Of a DNA stretch of 64,000 bases, positions 43,226-51,531 are shown piece by piece. The notes below the pieces were generated by a model that saw only the letters and a list, made by a program, of their open reading frames with translations, was not told the origin of the DNA and did no database searches. Origin of the DNA: JADJPF01 sp964492845 (GTDB lineage: Bacteria; Acidobacteriota; Blastocatellia; Chloracidobacteriales; JADJPF01); contig CAZBMZ010000005.1 in assembly GCA_964492845.1 (NCBI GenBank), forward strand, positions 124,001-188,000, written 5' to 3'. A program made the position numbers and the translations under genes. Position 1 is the stretch's first letter; every line of letters starts with the position of its first letter.

Positions 43226-43384
43226 TTTGGCCTCCAAGGGATTTTTTTAGATGGGTTTGAGCTTAAGATCGCAGCAATAAAGATTTGGTTCCCAATTTTA
43301 GCAGGTTTTAGCAGGAAAATTTTTAATATTTTTGACCAGAACTAAAACCTAGAAAAAATTTTAAATAACAATACTTGTAAAGCT

Positions 43385-43726
43385 TTATTTATTAGCTTTT
43401 TCTTTTTCCAAAGCTTTTTCTATTTCTTCAGCCTTTGCTGGAGTGGTTGTTCCATTTGCACACCACTTACAAGGAACTTTTCTTTCACGTGGCGCGCCTA
43501 GATCAGTTTCAGGCTCTTTATTAACCTGCATTTGTCCATTTTCATCAACTGTTGCACTAGGGCCAGCAGCTATTTTTACACCTCTAAGAACAGGCTCTTT
43601 AGTAATCATTTGTCCACTTCCTTGACAAGCCGGGCATTCTGCTGTAGGCAAATGAGGTGCAATCACATATTTATATAATCCAAAGCTGCCTATTACTAAT
43701 AAAATGATAATAACCCATTTTTTCAT
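43385..43726 (-). CDS. Small single-pass membrane protein with paired CxxC motifs
   Basis: 113 residues. An N-terminal membrane segment (WVIIILLVIGSFGLYKYVI) precedes CPACQGSG (about 31-38), a DnaJ-type CxxCxGxG zinc half-site, and later CKWCANG (about 86-92), the matching second half. Together they would bind one zinc ion. The region between (LRGVKIAAGPSATVDENGQ) is beta-like. The C-terminal end is a charged helix. It is not a chaperone, since it lacks a J-domain. It may be an accessory or folding factor facing outside; that is a guess. It lies 160 bases upstream of the VWA/PrcB-like gene, same strand. Confidence 0.65.
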   Translation of the reverse strand: MKKWVIIILLVIGSFGLYKYVIAPHLPTAECPACQGSGQMITKEPVLRGVKIAAGPSATVDENGQMQVNKEPETDLGAPRERKVPCKWCANGTTTPAKAEEIEKALEKEKANK

Positions 43727-43869
43727 GATTTATCCTTAGTGTTTCTTAAGTTCATTTAAGAGAGATAACAAAAGCTGTTGTTAAGTTATGATAAATCCTT
43801 CTAGTTTAGTTTTCCAAAAAATTTTTATTATCTAAAATCTAGCTTTTATTTTTTTCTTTAGAGGTGAAC

Positions 43870-45000
43870 ATGAAGTTTGAACTATTAGCAGAAAATGATG
43901 GAGCGCGATTAGGTCAAATTGAGACAGCACATGGAGTAATTGAAACACCTATTTTTATGCCTGTTGGAACTATAGGTTCTGTAAAAGCCCTAACTCAAGA
44001 AATGCTTGAACAAGCAGAAGCTCAAATTATTTTAGGTAATACCTATCATCTTTACTTAAGACCTGGGCATGAGCTAATTGCTAGTCTAGGCGGGTTACAT
44101 AAATTTATTAGCTGGAAAAAACCAATACTAACCGATAGCGGAGGTTTTCAAGTTTTTAGTCTTTCAAAAATTAGAAAAACTACTGAAGAAGGCGTAACTT
44201 TTAAGTCACATCTTGACGGCTCAAAACACCTGCTAACACCAGAAAAATCAATGGAAATACAGCTAGCTCTAGGCTCAGATATTATTATGGCTTTTGATGA
44301 ATGTACTCCATACCCAGCAACCGAAAAACAAGTTACTGAATCATTAAATTTAACTACTCGCTGGGCCAAAAGATCTTTAGCAGAATTTAACCAAAGAACA
44401 CAGTCTGATAATGGAGAGTCGCAGGACTCTGCTTTATTTGGGATTGTTCAAGGTGGAATGTACTTAGCTCTTAGGCAACAAAGCTTAGAACAACTGCTAG
44501 AATTAAATCTACCAGGATATGCAATTGGTGGGCTTTCTGTAGGTGAGGAAAAAGGCTATACCTACGAAGTTACAGAATATATTGCTCCACTTATGCCAAA
44601 AAATAAACCACGCTATTTAATGGGTGTTGGAACACCTGAAGACCTAATTGAATGTGTTGCACGTGGAGTAGATATGTTTGATTGCGTAATGCCTACTAGG
44701 AATGCTCGTAATGGACAATTATTTACTAGCAAAGGAAAAATAAATATTAAAAATGCTCGTTATGCTCAAGATACACGGCCTTTAGATGAAAATTGTAGTT
44801 GTCCTACTTGTCGGCGTTATAGTAGAGCTTACTTACGTCATTTATATCATGTAGGAGAGATTTTATCCGCAATTCTCTGTACTCAGCACAATATCCACTT
44901 CTACCTTGACACCATGAGAAAAATCAGGCAAGCTATCCGTCTTGGTTTTTTTACAGAATTTCGCCAAGAGTATCTAGCTAATTTAAGTGTAGAAAACTAA
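43870..45000 (+). CDS. tgt: tRNA-guanine transglycosylase (queuine tRNA-ribosyltransferase)
   Basis: Exchanges guanine-34 for preQ1 in tRNAs with GUN anticodons, on the route to queuosine. The catalytic region has DSGGFQVFSL near 90-100 and the second nucleophilic Asp in FDCVMPTRNARNG near 265-277. The zinc site is CSCPTCRRYSRAYLRHL followed by a His about 28 residues on (LCTQHNIHF). About 377 residues, typical length. I use the ATG at 43870, since GAGGTG (43861-43866) lies 3-5 bases before it. A GTG at 43864 is inside that site. It starts the tgt-yajC-secD-secF order common in bacteria. Confidence 0.95.
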   Translation: MKFELLAENDGARLGQIETAHGVIETPIFMPVGTIGSVKALTQEMLEQAEAQIILGNTYHLYLRPGHELIASLGGLHKFISWKKPILTDSGGFQVFSLSKIRKTTEEGVTFKSHLDGSKHLLTPEKSMEIQLALGSDIIMAFDECTPYPATEKQVTESLNLTTRWAKRSLAEFNQRTQSDNGESQDSALFGIVQGGMYLALRQQSLEQLLELNLPGYAIGGLSVGEEKGYTYEVTEYIAPLMPKNKPRYLMGVGTPEDLIECVARGVDMFDCVMPTRNARNGQLFTSKGKINIKNARYAQDTRPLDENCSCPTCRRYSRAYLRHLYHVGEILSAILCTQHNIHFYLDTMRKIRQAIRLGFFTEFRQEYLANLSVEN

Positions 45001-45063
45001 GAAATACTTAAACTTAAGCTGAATATCAGCAACAAAAAATTTACCTCATAAGACAGTTAAAAA

Positions 45064-45408
45064 ATGGAATTTTTAGTAATACTTTTCTTTCAAGGTGGGC
45101 AAGGTGGCATGGGTTCAACTTTAGTGCTACTTATGCCAATGGTCTTTATTATCATACTTTATCAGTTTATGATTGCTAAGCCACAACGCGAACAACGCCG
45201 CATTTTAGATGAAATGCTTAAAAACTTAAAAGTTGGAGATAAAGTTATTACTAGTAGTGGTATCTACGGCACTATTACAGAACTTTATGAAAAAGATCCT
45301 GGCGTAGTACAATTGCGTATTGCAGATGCAGTAAAAATTAATATTTCTCGCAATGCAGTTGCTTCTTTACAAGAAACAAAAACCGCTAAAGAAGGTGAAA
45401 AGAAATAA
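45064..45408 (+). CDS. yajC: Sec accessory subunit YajC
   Basis: A 114-residue single-pass inner membrane protein that joins SecD-SecF to the SecYEG translocon. The membrane span (STLVLLMPMVFIIILYQFMI) is followed by the family motif KPQREQRR and a small basic/beta domain with LKVGDKVITSSGIYGTI. Context is the tgt-yajC-secD-secF order, with secD starting 2 bases after its stop. Length is normal. Confidence 0.95.
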   Translation: MEFLVILFFQGGQGGMGSTLVLLMPMVFIIILYQFMIAKPQREQRRILDEMLKNLKVGDKVITSSGIYGTITELYEKDPGVVQLRIADAVKINISRNAVASLQETKTAKEGEKK

Positions 45409-45410
45409 AA

Positions 45411-47096
45411 ATGCGTAAGAATTTAAGATCAAGAGTATTTGTTATAGCTATTACTACTTTAATTAGTTTGTTGTTAATTTTTTTCCCTCGTACACACGAT
45501 GAGAAAAAACCAGGTGAGAAGGGTTTATTAGGTCGTAAAAGAACTACGGAGGAGATGTTAAAAGACTTTACTTCCTGGACAGCAATCAAGGCTAATATGT
45601 CTTCACATATTAAGCTAGGCTTAGACCTAAAAGGTGGCTCTCACCTATTGATGCAAGTAAAAACTGATGATGTCATTAAACAAATTGGTAAAAACAATGC
45701 CCACCAAATAGAAGAAATATTAAAAAAGGCTAATATTCCAGTCAAGAGTTCTACTAGTTCTGATTCAGGGGAAATTACTGTAGAGTTAAATGATGCTGGC
45801 CGATTTGACGAAGCCCAAAATAAAATAAAAACTGAACTTGGGCCAGATTGGGAATTTAGTAAACCTAATGCAACTACATTAAGCTATAAGCTTAATGATA
45901 TTGCTGCTGATGAACGTCGTAGACAAGCATTTAACCAAGCAATGGAAATTGTAGATAAACGTATTAATGCTTTTGGTGTTGCTGAACCAACTATCCAAAG
46001 TCATGGGCCTGATAAAGCTTATCAAATACTTTTACAATTACCTGGAGTTGATGATCCAGAACGGGTTAAAGAAATACTAAAAACACAATCTAAACTCGAA
46101 TTAACACCTGTTGTTGGCAATCCAATGGTTTCTGAAACAAAAGAACAAGCCATTCAAGCTGCTGGAGGTGGAGCAAATATTGATGCTTTACCTGTAGCTG
46201 CTCAAGAGGGAAACCCAGAAAGCGGTGGTTTTATTGCGATTGAAAAAACACCCGTAATTACTGGTATTGACCTAAGAGATGCTTCTGCTGTTCCTTCCAG
46301 ATATGGAATTGATGATTATGAAATACACTTTACGTTAACTCCTACAGGGGCGCAAAAATTTGAAACTTGGACAGGTGCAAATATTGGTAAGTATTTAGCA
46401 ATTGTCTTAAATAATGAAGTTAAATCATTTCCTAGAATAAATGACAAAATCAGTGACAGAGGCCAAATTACAGGCGATTTTAATAAACAAACAGGTGAAG
46501 ATTTGGCACTGGTTTTACGTTCAGGTGCTTTACCTGCCGAAATAATTTACTTAGAAGAACGTACAGTAGGCCCATCTTTAGGCGCAGATTCAATTAAACA
46601 AGGTGTTGTAGCTTCTATAGTAGGATTATTAGCAATAATGATTTTTATGTTGTTTTACTATAGATTATCAGGCTTAAATGCCATCATTGCTTTAATCTTA
46701 AACTTAATCTTTTTAATTGCAGGCTTAGCTTTATTCAAAGCAACACTAACTTTGCCAGGTATTGCAGGCATTATTTTATTAATTGGTATGGCTGTTGATT
46801 CTAACGTTTTAATCTTTGAGAGAATTAGAGAAGAATTAAGAGCAGGTAAATTGGTAGCATCAGCCGTAGAAAGCGGCTTTAATAAAGCATTTCTTACAAT
46901 TATAGACACTCACGTTACAACTATTGTTTCTGCATTCTTCCTTTTTATCTTTGGTACAGGCCCAATTCGGGGTTTTGCTGTATCTTTAATTATTGGACTT
47001 ACTGCTAATCTATTTACTTCTGTATATGTATCTAGGACTATGTTTACCTATTGGCTGGCTCGTGGTGGCCCTAAAGTAGATAAAATTAGTATTTAG
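45411..47096 (+). CDS. secD: Protein translocase subunit SecD
   Basis: A 561-residue inner-membrane protein that uses the proton gradient to pull secreted proteins through SecYEG. The N-terminal membrane span (VFVIAITTLISLLLIFF) and LKGGSHLLMQV open the first periplasmic domain. The typical LQLPGVDDPERVKEILK follows, then GADSIKQG with five further membrane helices, including IAGIILLIGMAVDSNVLIFERIREE. It starts 2 bases after yajC. secF lies 74 bases downstream. All normal; the C-terminal region is of full length. Confidence 0.95.
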   Translation: MRKNLRSRVFVIAITTLISLLLIFFPRTHDEKKPGEKGLLGRKRTTEEMLKDFTSWTAIKANMSSHIKLGLDLKGGSHLLMQVKTDDVIKQIGKNNAHQIEEILKKANIPVKSSTSSDSGEITVELNDAGRFDEAQNKIKTELGPDWEFSKPNATTLSYKLNDIAADERRRQAFNQAMEIVDKRINAFGVAEPTIQSHGPDKAYQILLQLPGVDDPERVKEILKTQSKLELTPVVGNPMVSETKEQAIQAAGGGANIDALPVAAQEGNPESGGFIAIEKTPVITGIDLRDASAVPSRYGIDDYEIHFTLTPTGAQKFETWTGANIGKYLAIVLNNEVKSFPRINDKISDRGQITGDFNKQTGEDLALVLRSGALPAEIIYLEERTVGPSLGADSIKQGVVASIVGLLAIMIFMLFYYRLSGLNAIIALILNLIFLIAGLALFKATLTLPGIAGIILLIGMAVDSNVLIFERIREELRAGKLVASAVESGFNKAFLTIIDTHVTTIVSAFFLFIFGTGPIRGFAVSLIIGLTANLFTSVYVSRTMFTYWLARGGPKVDKISI

Positions 47097-47170
47097 AGCC
47101 TTTTGTAATTTAGAGACTGCTTGAAAGATAAATTACTTTTCTTTGAAAAATAAAAAATTGGGTATAGGCA

Positions 47171-48400
47171 ATGATAGAAATTTTCAAAAATACTAACTAC
47201 GACTTTATTGGTAAGCAAAAAATACTTATTACCATTTCGCTAATTATTTCTTCATTAGGAATTTTAGCTTTTTTTGTGAAAGGGTTTAATTTAGGTGTTG
47301 ATTTTTCTGGTGGTACTCTAGTTACTGTTAGATTTGAAAAACCTCATGATGATACTAGACTACGAACAGCTTTATCTAAAGAAAATATTGATGCTACAAA
47401 AGTTATAATCCAAGCAATTAGCCAAATTGGTGAAACCAGTAAAAACGATGTCTTAATTCGTTTGCCACAAACAGTTGCTAATGAAAGTGTTGGTGCTGTG
47501 GATGCTGATAAAAAGGCGATAATTGTTGCATTAACTAAGCATTATACAGATGTTTCAGAAGAAAGCCGAACAAACAAAATAGATATAAACAACACAGGTT
47601 CAGAAACAATTAAAGGCACATTAATTTCTAAAGCTCCTTTAGGCGGACAAGCTGGAGCAGAAGTCGAATATGAACGCTTTGCTAAATTTGTTAGTACATA
47701 TCGAACTGACAAAGGTGGCATTATTGGAGACATTAGCGAGATCCCAGCAAGTGATTTTGATCCTAAATTAATTGGTGCATTAAAGGATATTTTCTATACG
47801 GCTGATTTTAATATTATTGATGCTTCTGTTGTTGGCCCTCAGGTAGGTAATGAACTACGTAACCGTGCTATTTATGTAACAATTGCTTCTTTATTTGGAA
47901 TGCTTATTTTTATCGCATTTCGTTTTGAATTTATCTATGGTGTAGGTGCTGTAATTGCTACTATTCATGATGTAATTATTACTTTAGCAATGTTTTCTCT
48001 TTTTCAATGGGAAATAAGTCTAAATGTAATTGCTGCATTACTTACCTTAATTGGTTATTCAATGAATGACACAATTGTTATATTTGACCGAATACGTGAA
48101 ATGCTACGAGTAAAACGTAGAACAGATTTAGATAAACTTTCTAATGAAGCGATTAATGAAACCTTATCTAGAACGGTTATTGCTTCAGGTTTAACTTTCT
48201 TTTCTGTTACAGCACTTGTTTTATTTGGAGGCCCGGTTTTAAGAGGATTTTCTTTAACGCTCTTTATTGGTATTATTGTTGGAACTTATTCCTCTATTGC
48301 TATTGCTACACCAATTATGCTTTGGTGGAAGAATAATTTTGAGAAACCCCCAACCGCAGGAGCAAAAAGTTCTGCAAAAGCAGCAAAAGAAAAATCATAA
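47171..48400 (+). CDS. secF: Protein translocase subunit SecF
   Basis: A 409-residue partner of SecD. It starts with an N-terminal membrane span (ITISLIISSLGILAFFV), followed by GVDFSGGTLV (family motif) and a periplasmic region. An unusual charged insertion relative to short SecF (about 85-200) precedes the core DASVVGPQVGNELRN. Five C-terminal membrane helices follow, including TLIGYSMNDTIVIFDRIRE. E. coli SecF has 323 residues, so the periplasmic part here is clearly longer. The gene ends the cluster and is followed by a perfect terminator. Confidence 0.93.
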   Translation: MIEIFKNTNYDFIGKQKILITISLIISSLGILAFFVKGFNLGVDFSGGTLVTVRFEKPHDDTRLRTALSKENIDATKVIIQAISQIGETSKNDVLIRLPQTVANESVGAVDADKKAIIVALTKHYTDVSEESRTNKIDINNTGSETIKGTLISKAPLGGQAGAEVEYERFAKFVSTYRTDKGGIIGDISEIPASDFDPKLIGALKDIFYTADFNIIDASVVGPQVGNELRNRAIYVTIASLFGMLIFIAFRFEFIYGVGAVIATIHDVIITLAMFSLFQWEISLNVIAALLTLIGYSMNDTIVIFDRIREMLRVKRRTDLDKLSNEAINETLSRTVIASGLTFFSVTALVLFGGPVLRGFSLTLFIGIIVGTYSSIAIATPIMLWWKNNFEKPPTAGAKSSAKAAKEKS

Positions 48401-48430
48401 CTAGGTAATTGTTGATTATCCTAAATCTTA

Positions 48431-48471
48431 AAGAAAAAAGCTTGAGAAAAATTTTCTCAAGCTTTTTTCTT
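48431..48471. terminator. Perfect bidirectional terminator after secF
   Basis: Twenty bases at 48431-48450 and their exact complement (48452-48471) flank a single base. The arms run AAGAAAAAAGCTTGAGAAAA, so A- and T-runs flank the stem on both sides. It lies about 30 bases past the secF stop. Confidence 0.85.
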
Positions 48472-48526
48472 TTGCGGTAAATAAGGTAGAACAAGCTAAA
48501 TTTAAAAAATAAATTAGGAAAAACTC

Positions 48527-48808
48527 TTGACGAGTAGTAGATTAGGATAGTAGAATTTTGACGTTGCTGGCCTACAAAAATTTCAACACAAGTGATACGG
48601 ATTACCAAATATGTAAATTCCTAAAAATCTGTTTCTAGCAGAAGTAATTGTAGATTTAATCCTTACTTAACCTTATTAAGTATGTTAAATCTAATTACAA
48701 CATATTATGGTATCTTCTATCAGTATAGTTCTTTCAGGCACGTCTTAAAAAATCGAAATTCTTTATCTTAAATCCTACAAAGAACCTTCGGCCCATCGGT
48801 AACGAAGG
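48527..48808 (+). promoter_or_regulatory. Long leader region of the tonB operon
   Basis: This is the only gap over 300 bases (48401-48824). After the terminator, TTGACG (48527-48532), an 18-base spacer and TAGAAT (48551-48556) could be a promoter. Near the gene, CCTTCG (48785-48790) pairs with CGAAGG (48803-48808) over a 12-base loop, and the stem touches the GGGAGG ribosome site (48807-48812). That site is 12 bases from the ATG at 48825. No ORF, tRNA or repeat is visible in between. Confidence 0.4.
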
Positions 48809-48824
48809 GAGGTCTAGCTCAATT

Positions 48825-49616
48825 ATGTTTGAATCAACCTTAGTAGAATCAACTAAAGGGAAACGCGACAATAGAACAACAGTATTTTTTATTGCTACTT
48901 CTGCTATTTGGACGCTATCCCTAGTTGGGGCTATCGTTGGTGGTATTTTGCTTTATGATGCTAAATTAGATGAGCAAATGCAATTACTAACAATGTTAGC
49001 ACCACCACCACCACCACCACCACCACCACCACCACCAGCGTCTTCTGCTCCTAAAGTGGTACCAAAAACAACACCAACACTGTCTATTAATATGGCAGTA
49101 AAAGAAGTTCCAAAAGAAATTCCAAAACCTACTAGTTTAGCAAAAGTAGAAACTAATACTGGTAGTTTAGATGTAGGCGTTGAAGGTGGCGTTGAAGGCG
49201 GCGTAGCTGGCGGCGTAGCTGGCGGCGTTATCGGCGGTGTTATTGGCGGCACAGGCCCTGCTACAGAGCCACCACCACCACCACCACCTGATCCACCACC
49301 ACCACCAAAAGCAGATCCACCACCACCATCCATTGTAAGACGAAGTGAAGGTGTTATTCGTGGTAATGCTTTGGATAGACCCTCTCCAGATTATCCAGCA
49401 TTAGCTAAAACGGCTCACGTTGAAGGTGATGTTGTAGTAGAAATCACTATCGGTGAAGACGGAGGTGTTGCCAATGCTAGAGTTGTTAGCGGTCACCCAC
49501 TTCTTCAACAAGCAGCACTGTCTGCTGCTAAGAGATGGAGATTTAAGCCTACGTTGCTCAACAACACGGCTGTAAAAGTCTCTGGAGTACTTACTTTCCG
49601 CTTTAAACTGTCATAA
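48825..49616 (+). CDS. tonB: TonB-family energy transducer
   Basis: A 263-residue protein linking the inner-membrane motor ExbB-ExbD to outer-membrane transporters. One membrane span (FFIATSAIWTLSLVGAIVGGILLY) is near residues 22-45. A long polyproline run begins near residue 64. A glycine repeat (GGVEGGVAGGVIGG type, about 125-142) and a second Pro stretch follow. The TonB C-terminal domain (about 185-263) has PDYPALAKTAHVEGDVVVEI and AALSAAKRWRFKP. The gene is first in tonB-exbB-exbD-exbD. The extra glycine-rich section between the proline blocks is unusual compared with E. coli TonB. Confidence 0.93.
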   Translation: MFESTLVESTKGKRDNRTTVFFIATSAIWTLSLVGAIVGGILLYDAKLDEQMQLLTMLAPPPPPPPPPPPPASSAPKVVPKTTPTLSINMAVKEVPKEIPKPTSLAKVETNTGSLDVGVEGGVEGGVAGGVAGGVIGGVIGGTGPATEPPPPPPPDPPPPPKADPPPPSIVRRSEGVIRGNALDRPSPDYPALAKTAHVEGDVVVEITIGEDGGVANARVVSGHPLLQQAALSAAKRWRFKPTLLNNTAVKVSGVLTFRFKLS

Positions 49617-49650
49617 ATATTAAAAAATTATTTTGGAGGTTATAGCTTAA

Positions 49651-50391
49651 ATGATGCTTTTTACTAAACTTACCTTAATGAGTTACCAATTGGCTTTTTT
49701 CTTCCAAGAAGGCCAAACCGAAGACTTCACAATGTGGGGTATGATTCAAAAGATGGGTTGGACAGCCCGTGCTGTTGCTATCATCCTTGCTTTTATGTCA
49801 ATGTATTCAATCGCAGTAATGATTGAAAGATTTCTTACCTATAAAGCTGCTCGTGACCAATCTCGTGAGTTTGCGCCTAGAGTAGCACAAGCCCTAAAAG
49901 ACAATCGCATTGAAGAAGCTATCAATATTTCTGATCGTCACCGCAAGAGCCACTTAGCTATTGTAGTTAATGCTGGTTTACAAGAATTCCAAGCCCATCA
50001 AATGAGTAATGAAATATCTGGCGATATTATTGACGCTTCTAAACGAGCATTACAACGTGCAACTGCTGTAAAATCAGCCGAATTTAAACGTGGTCTTTCT
50101 GCTCTAGCTACCATTGGTTCAACTGCTCCATTCGTAGGCTTATTTGGTACTGTAGTAGGTATCATCAATGCGTTTACTGGAATGAAAGCTGCTGAATCTG
50201 CTGGTATTTCTGCTGTTGCTGGCGGTATTTCTGAAGCTTTGGTTGAAACAGCGTTTGGTTTGATTGTGGCTATTCCTGCTGTATGGATGTATAACTATTT
50301 CCAAGGTAAAGTAGATTCTTTCCAAGTAGAAATGGATAACTCTTCAAGCGAATTAATTGATTACTTCTTAAAGAGAAGAGGAGCTAGATAG
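49651..50391 (+). CDS. exbB: ExbB/TolQ-type proton channel subunit
   Basis: A 246-residue inner-membrane protein with three spans: one near residues 30-50 and two later (VGLFGTVVGIINAFTGM and VETAFGLIVAIPAVWMYNYF). The conserved LSALATIGSTAPFVGLFGTV is typical of MotA/TolQ/ExbB proteins. With ExbD it forms the proton-driven motor for TonB. Starts ATG at 49651 or 49654; GGAGG lies about 12 bases before. It is 34 bases after tonB and its stop is 2 bases before the next gene. Confidence 0.93.
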   Translation: MMLFTKLTLMSYQLAFFFQEGQTEDFTMWGMIQKMGWTARAVAIILAFMSMYSIAVMIERFLTYKAARDQSREFAPRVAQALKDNRIEEAINISDRHRKSHLAIVVNAGLQEFQAHQMSNEISGDIIDASKRALQRATAVKSAEFKRGLSALATIGSTAPFVGLFGTVVGIINAFTGMKAAESAGISAVAGGISEALVETAFGLIVAIPAVWMYNYFQGKVDSFQVEMDNSSSELIDYFLKRRGAR

Positions 50392-50393
50392 TT

Positions 50394-50840
50394 ATGAGCA
50401 TGTCAGCAGGCGGTAGTGGCGGTTTTACGTCAGAAATAAATGTTACCCCAATGGTTGATGTTATGTTAGTCTTGCTGATTATCTTTATGGTAGTAACACC
50501 AATGTTACAGTCTGGTGTTACTGTAGTAATGCCAAAAAGTAAAAATTCACAAGAAGATCCTGATATCAATAAAGAAACAGCGGTGGTTGTTGCTATTCCT
50601 GCCGATGGACAATTTTATCTTGGCAAAGAATTAATTGCTAAAGAACGATTAACAGAAAAAATAAAAGCAATGATGGAAAACCGTAAAATAGACGATCGTG
50701 TTGTTTATATAAAAGGCGGAGCATTAGTTAGTTACGGTTCTATTGTTGACACTATTTCTTCTATTCGTGAATCTGGAATTGATCGCATTGGTTTAGTAAC
50801 AGACAAAGAGAAAGACAAAGCTCCAGGTGCAAGCAATTAA
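50394..50840 (+). CDS. exbD: ExbD/TolR-type subunit, first copy
   Basis: 148 residues. One membrane span (VMLVLLIIFMVVTPML) has the family's conserved Asp in EINVTPMVDVML just before it, which carries the proton. A C-terminal periplasmic domain follows (VYIKGGALVSYGSIVDTI). It starts 2 bases after exbB and lies 33 bases before a second, distinct exbD. The paired exbD arrangement is common in Acidobacteriota-like operons, where the two may form a heteromeric motor. Confidence 0.92.
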   Translation: MSMSAGGSGGFTSEINVTPMVDVMLVLLIIFMVVTPMLQSGVTVVMPKSKNSQEDPDINKETAVVVAIPADGQFYLGKELIAKERLTEKIKAMMENRKIDDRVVYIKGGALVSYGSIVDTISSIRESGIDRIGLVTDKEKDKAPGASN

Positions 50841-50873
50841 GCTAATCTCTACATTACTGAGAGGAGTAACATT

Positions 50874-51314
50874 ATGAGTATGTCGGCTGGTGGCGGTGGC
50901 GGTAACGCAAAACCTGATATAAATGTAACACCATTAATTGATGTTTTGCTGGTACTTCTAATTATTTTTATGGTTATTACACCATTAAAACCACATAAAT
51001 TTGAAACTAAAGTACCAGAAAAACCACCAGAAGAAATTGATCCTAACATTCAACCTGATCCTAGTTTGTTAGTAGTTACTATTAGTAAAGATCGTAAGAT
51101 TGAACTTAATAGCCAATCAATGGATGAAGAACAACTAGGGACTAGATTATCAGATGAATTAAGCAAGCGTCCTACAGATAAAAAGACGCTTTTTATTAAA
51201 GCTCCTAAAACTATTAACTATGGTTATATAGTTCAAATTATTGACATAGTAAAAGGTGCTGGAGCAGAACCTATTGGACTACAAATAGATTACCTGGATG
51301 AACCTGTATCATAA
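50874..51314 (+). CDS. ExbD/TolR-type subunit, second copy
   Basis: 146 residues, homologous to but clearly different from the first copy. The proton-carrying motif is INVTPLIDVLLVLLIIFMV. The periplasmic part differs more (KVPEKPPEEIDPNIQPDPS). A shared opening SMSAGG is seen in both, so they are probably an old duplication. AGAGGAG lies about 9 bases before the ATG. Followed by a hairpin terminator. Confidence 0.92.
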   Translation: MSMSAGGGGGNAKPDINVTPLIDVLLVLLIIFMVITPLKPHKFETKVPEKPPEEIDPNIQPDPSLLVVTISKDRKIELNSQSMDEEQLGTRLSDELSKRPTDKKTLFIKAPKTINYGYIVQIIDIVKGAGAEPIGLQIDYLDEPVS

Positions 51315-51325
51315 TGTAATTTAGA

Positions 51326-51348
51326 AGGGTAGATTAACTTTCTACCCT
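51326..51348 (+). terminator. Hairpin after exbD
   Basis: AGGGTAGA (51326-51333) and TCTACCCT (51341-51348) form a perfect 8-base stem with a 7-base loop, 11 bases after the stop. The U-rich tail is weak (GGTGGTCTAATCTTTT). Confidence 0.55.
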
Positions 51349-51391
51349 GGTGGTCTAATCTTTTAATCTAATTGACTTTTGTTCTAATACT

Positions 51392-51453
51392 TAATCCGAT
51401 GCGGCGGTAAATGGATATGAAATCCGACAGGCAGGCCCGCATTACTGGCTGTC
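51392..51453 (+). ncRNA. Candidate structured leader RNA with pseudoknot topology
   Basis: ATGCGG (51399-51404) can pair with CCGCAT (51437-51442). GGAT-atgaa-ATCC (51413-51425) is a hairpin inside that. GACAG (51426-51430) can pair with CTGTC (51449-51453), which crosses the first helix and gives a pseudoknot. The segment AAATCC, then CCCGC and ACTG slightly resembles a cobalamin-riboswitch core, but the other conserved parts are missing. It is GC-richer than its surroundings and lies about 80 bases ahead of the TPR lipoprotein start. I do not recognise the class. Confidence 0.4.
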
Positions 51454-51531
51454 TTGGTATTTCTATATTGAAGGAGGAGGCGTTTATTTGCTAGGTTTTT
51501 TAGCAAATAATGCTATTAATACAGGATGAAG

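Noticed and set aside
48953..49333. 126-codon minus-strand frame inside tonB
   Set aside because: It is the complement of the proline and glycine codon repeats of tonB and reads as Gly/Pro runs; it is an antisense shadow.
51392..51453. Cobalamin riboswitch
   Set aside because: Only a few core bases match. The upstream helices, the later conserved box and any B12-related gene are absent, so I report it only as an unknown structure.
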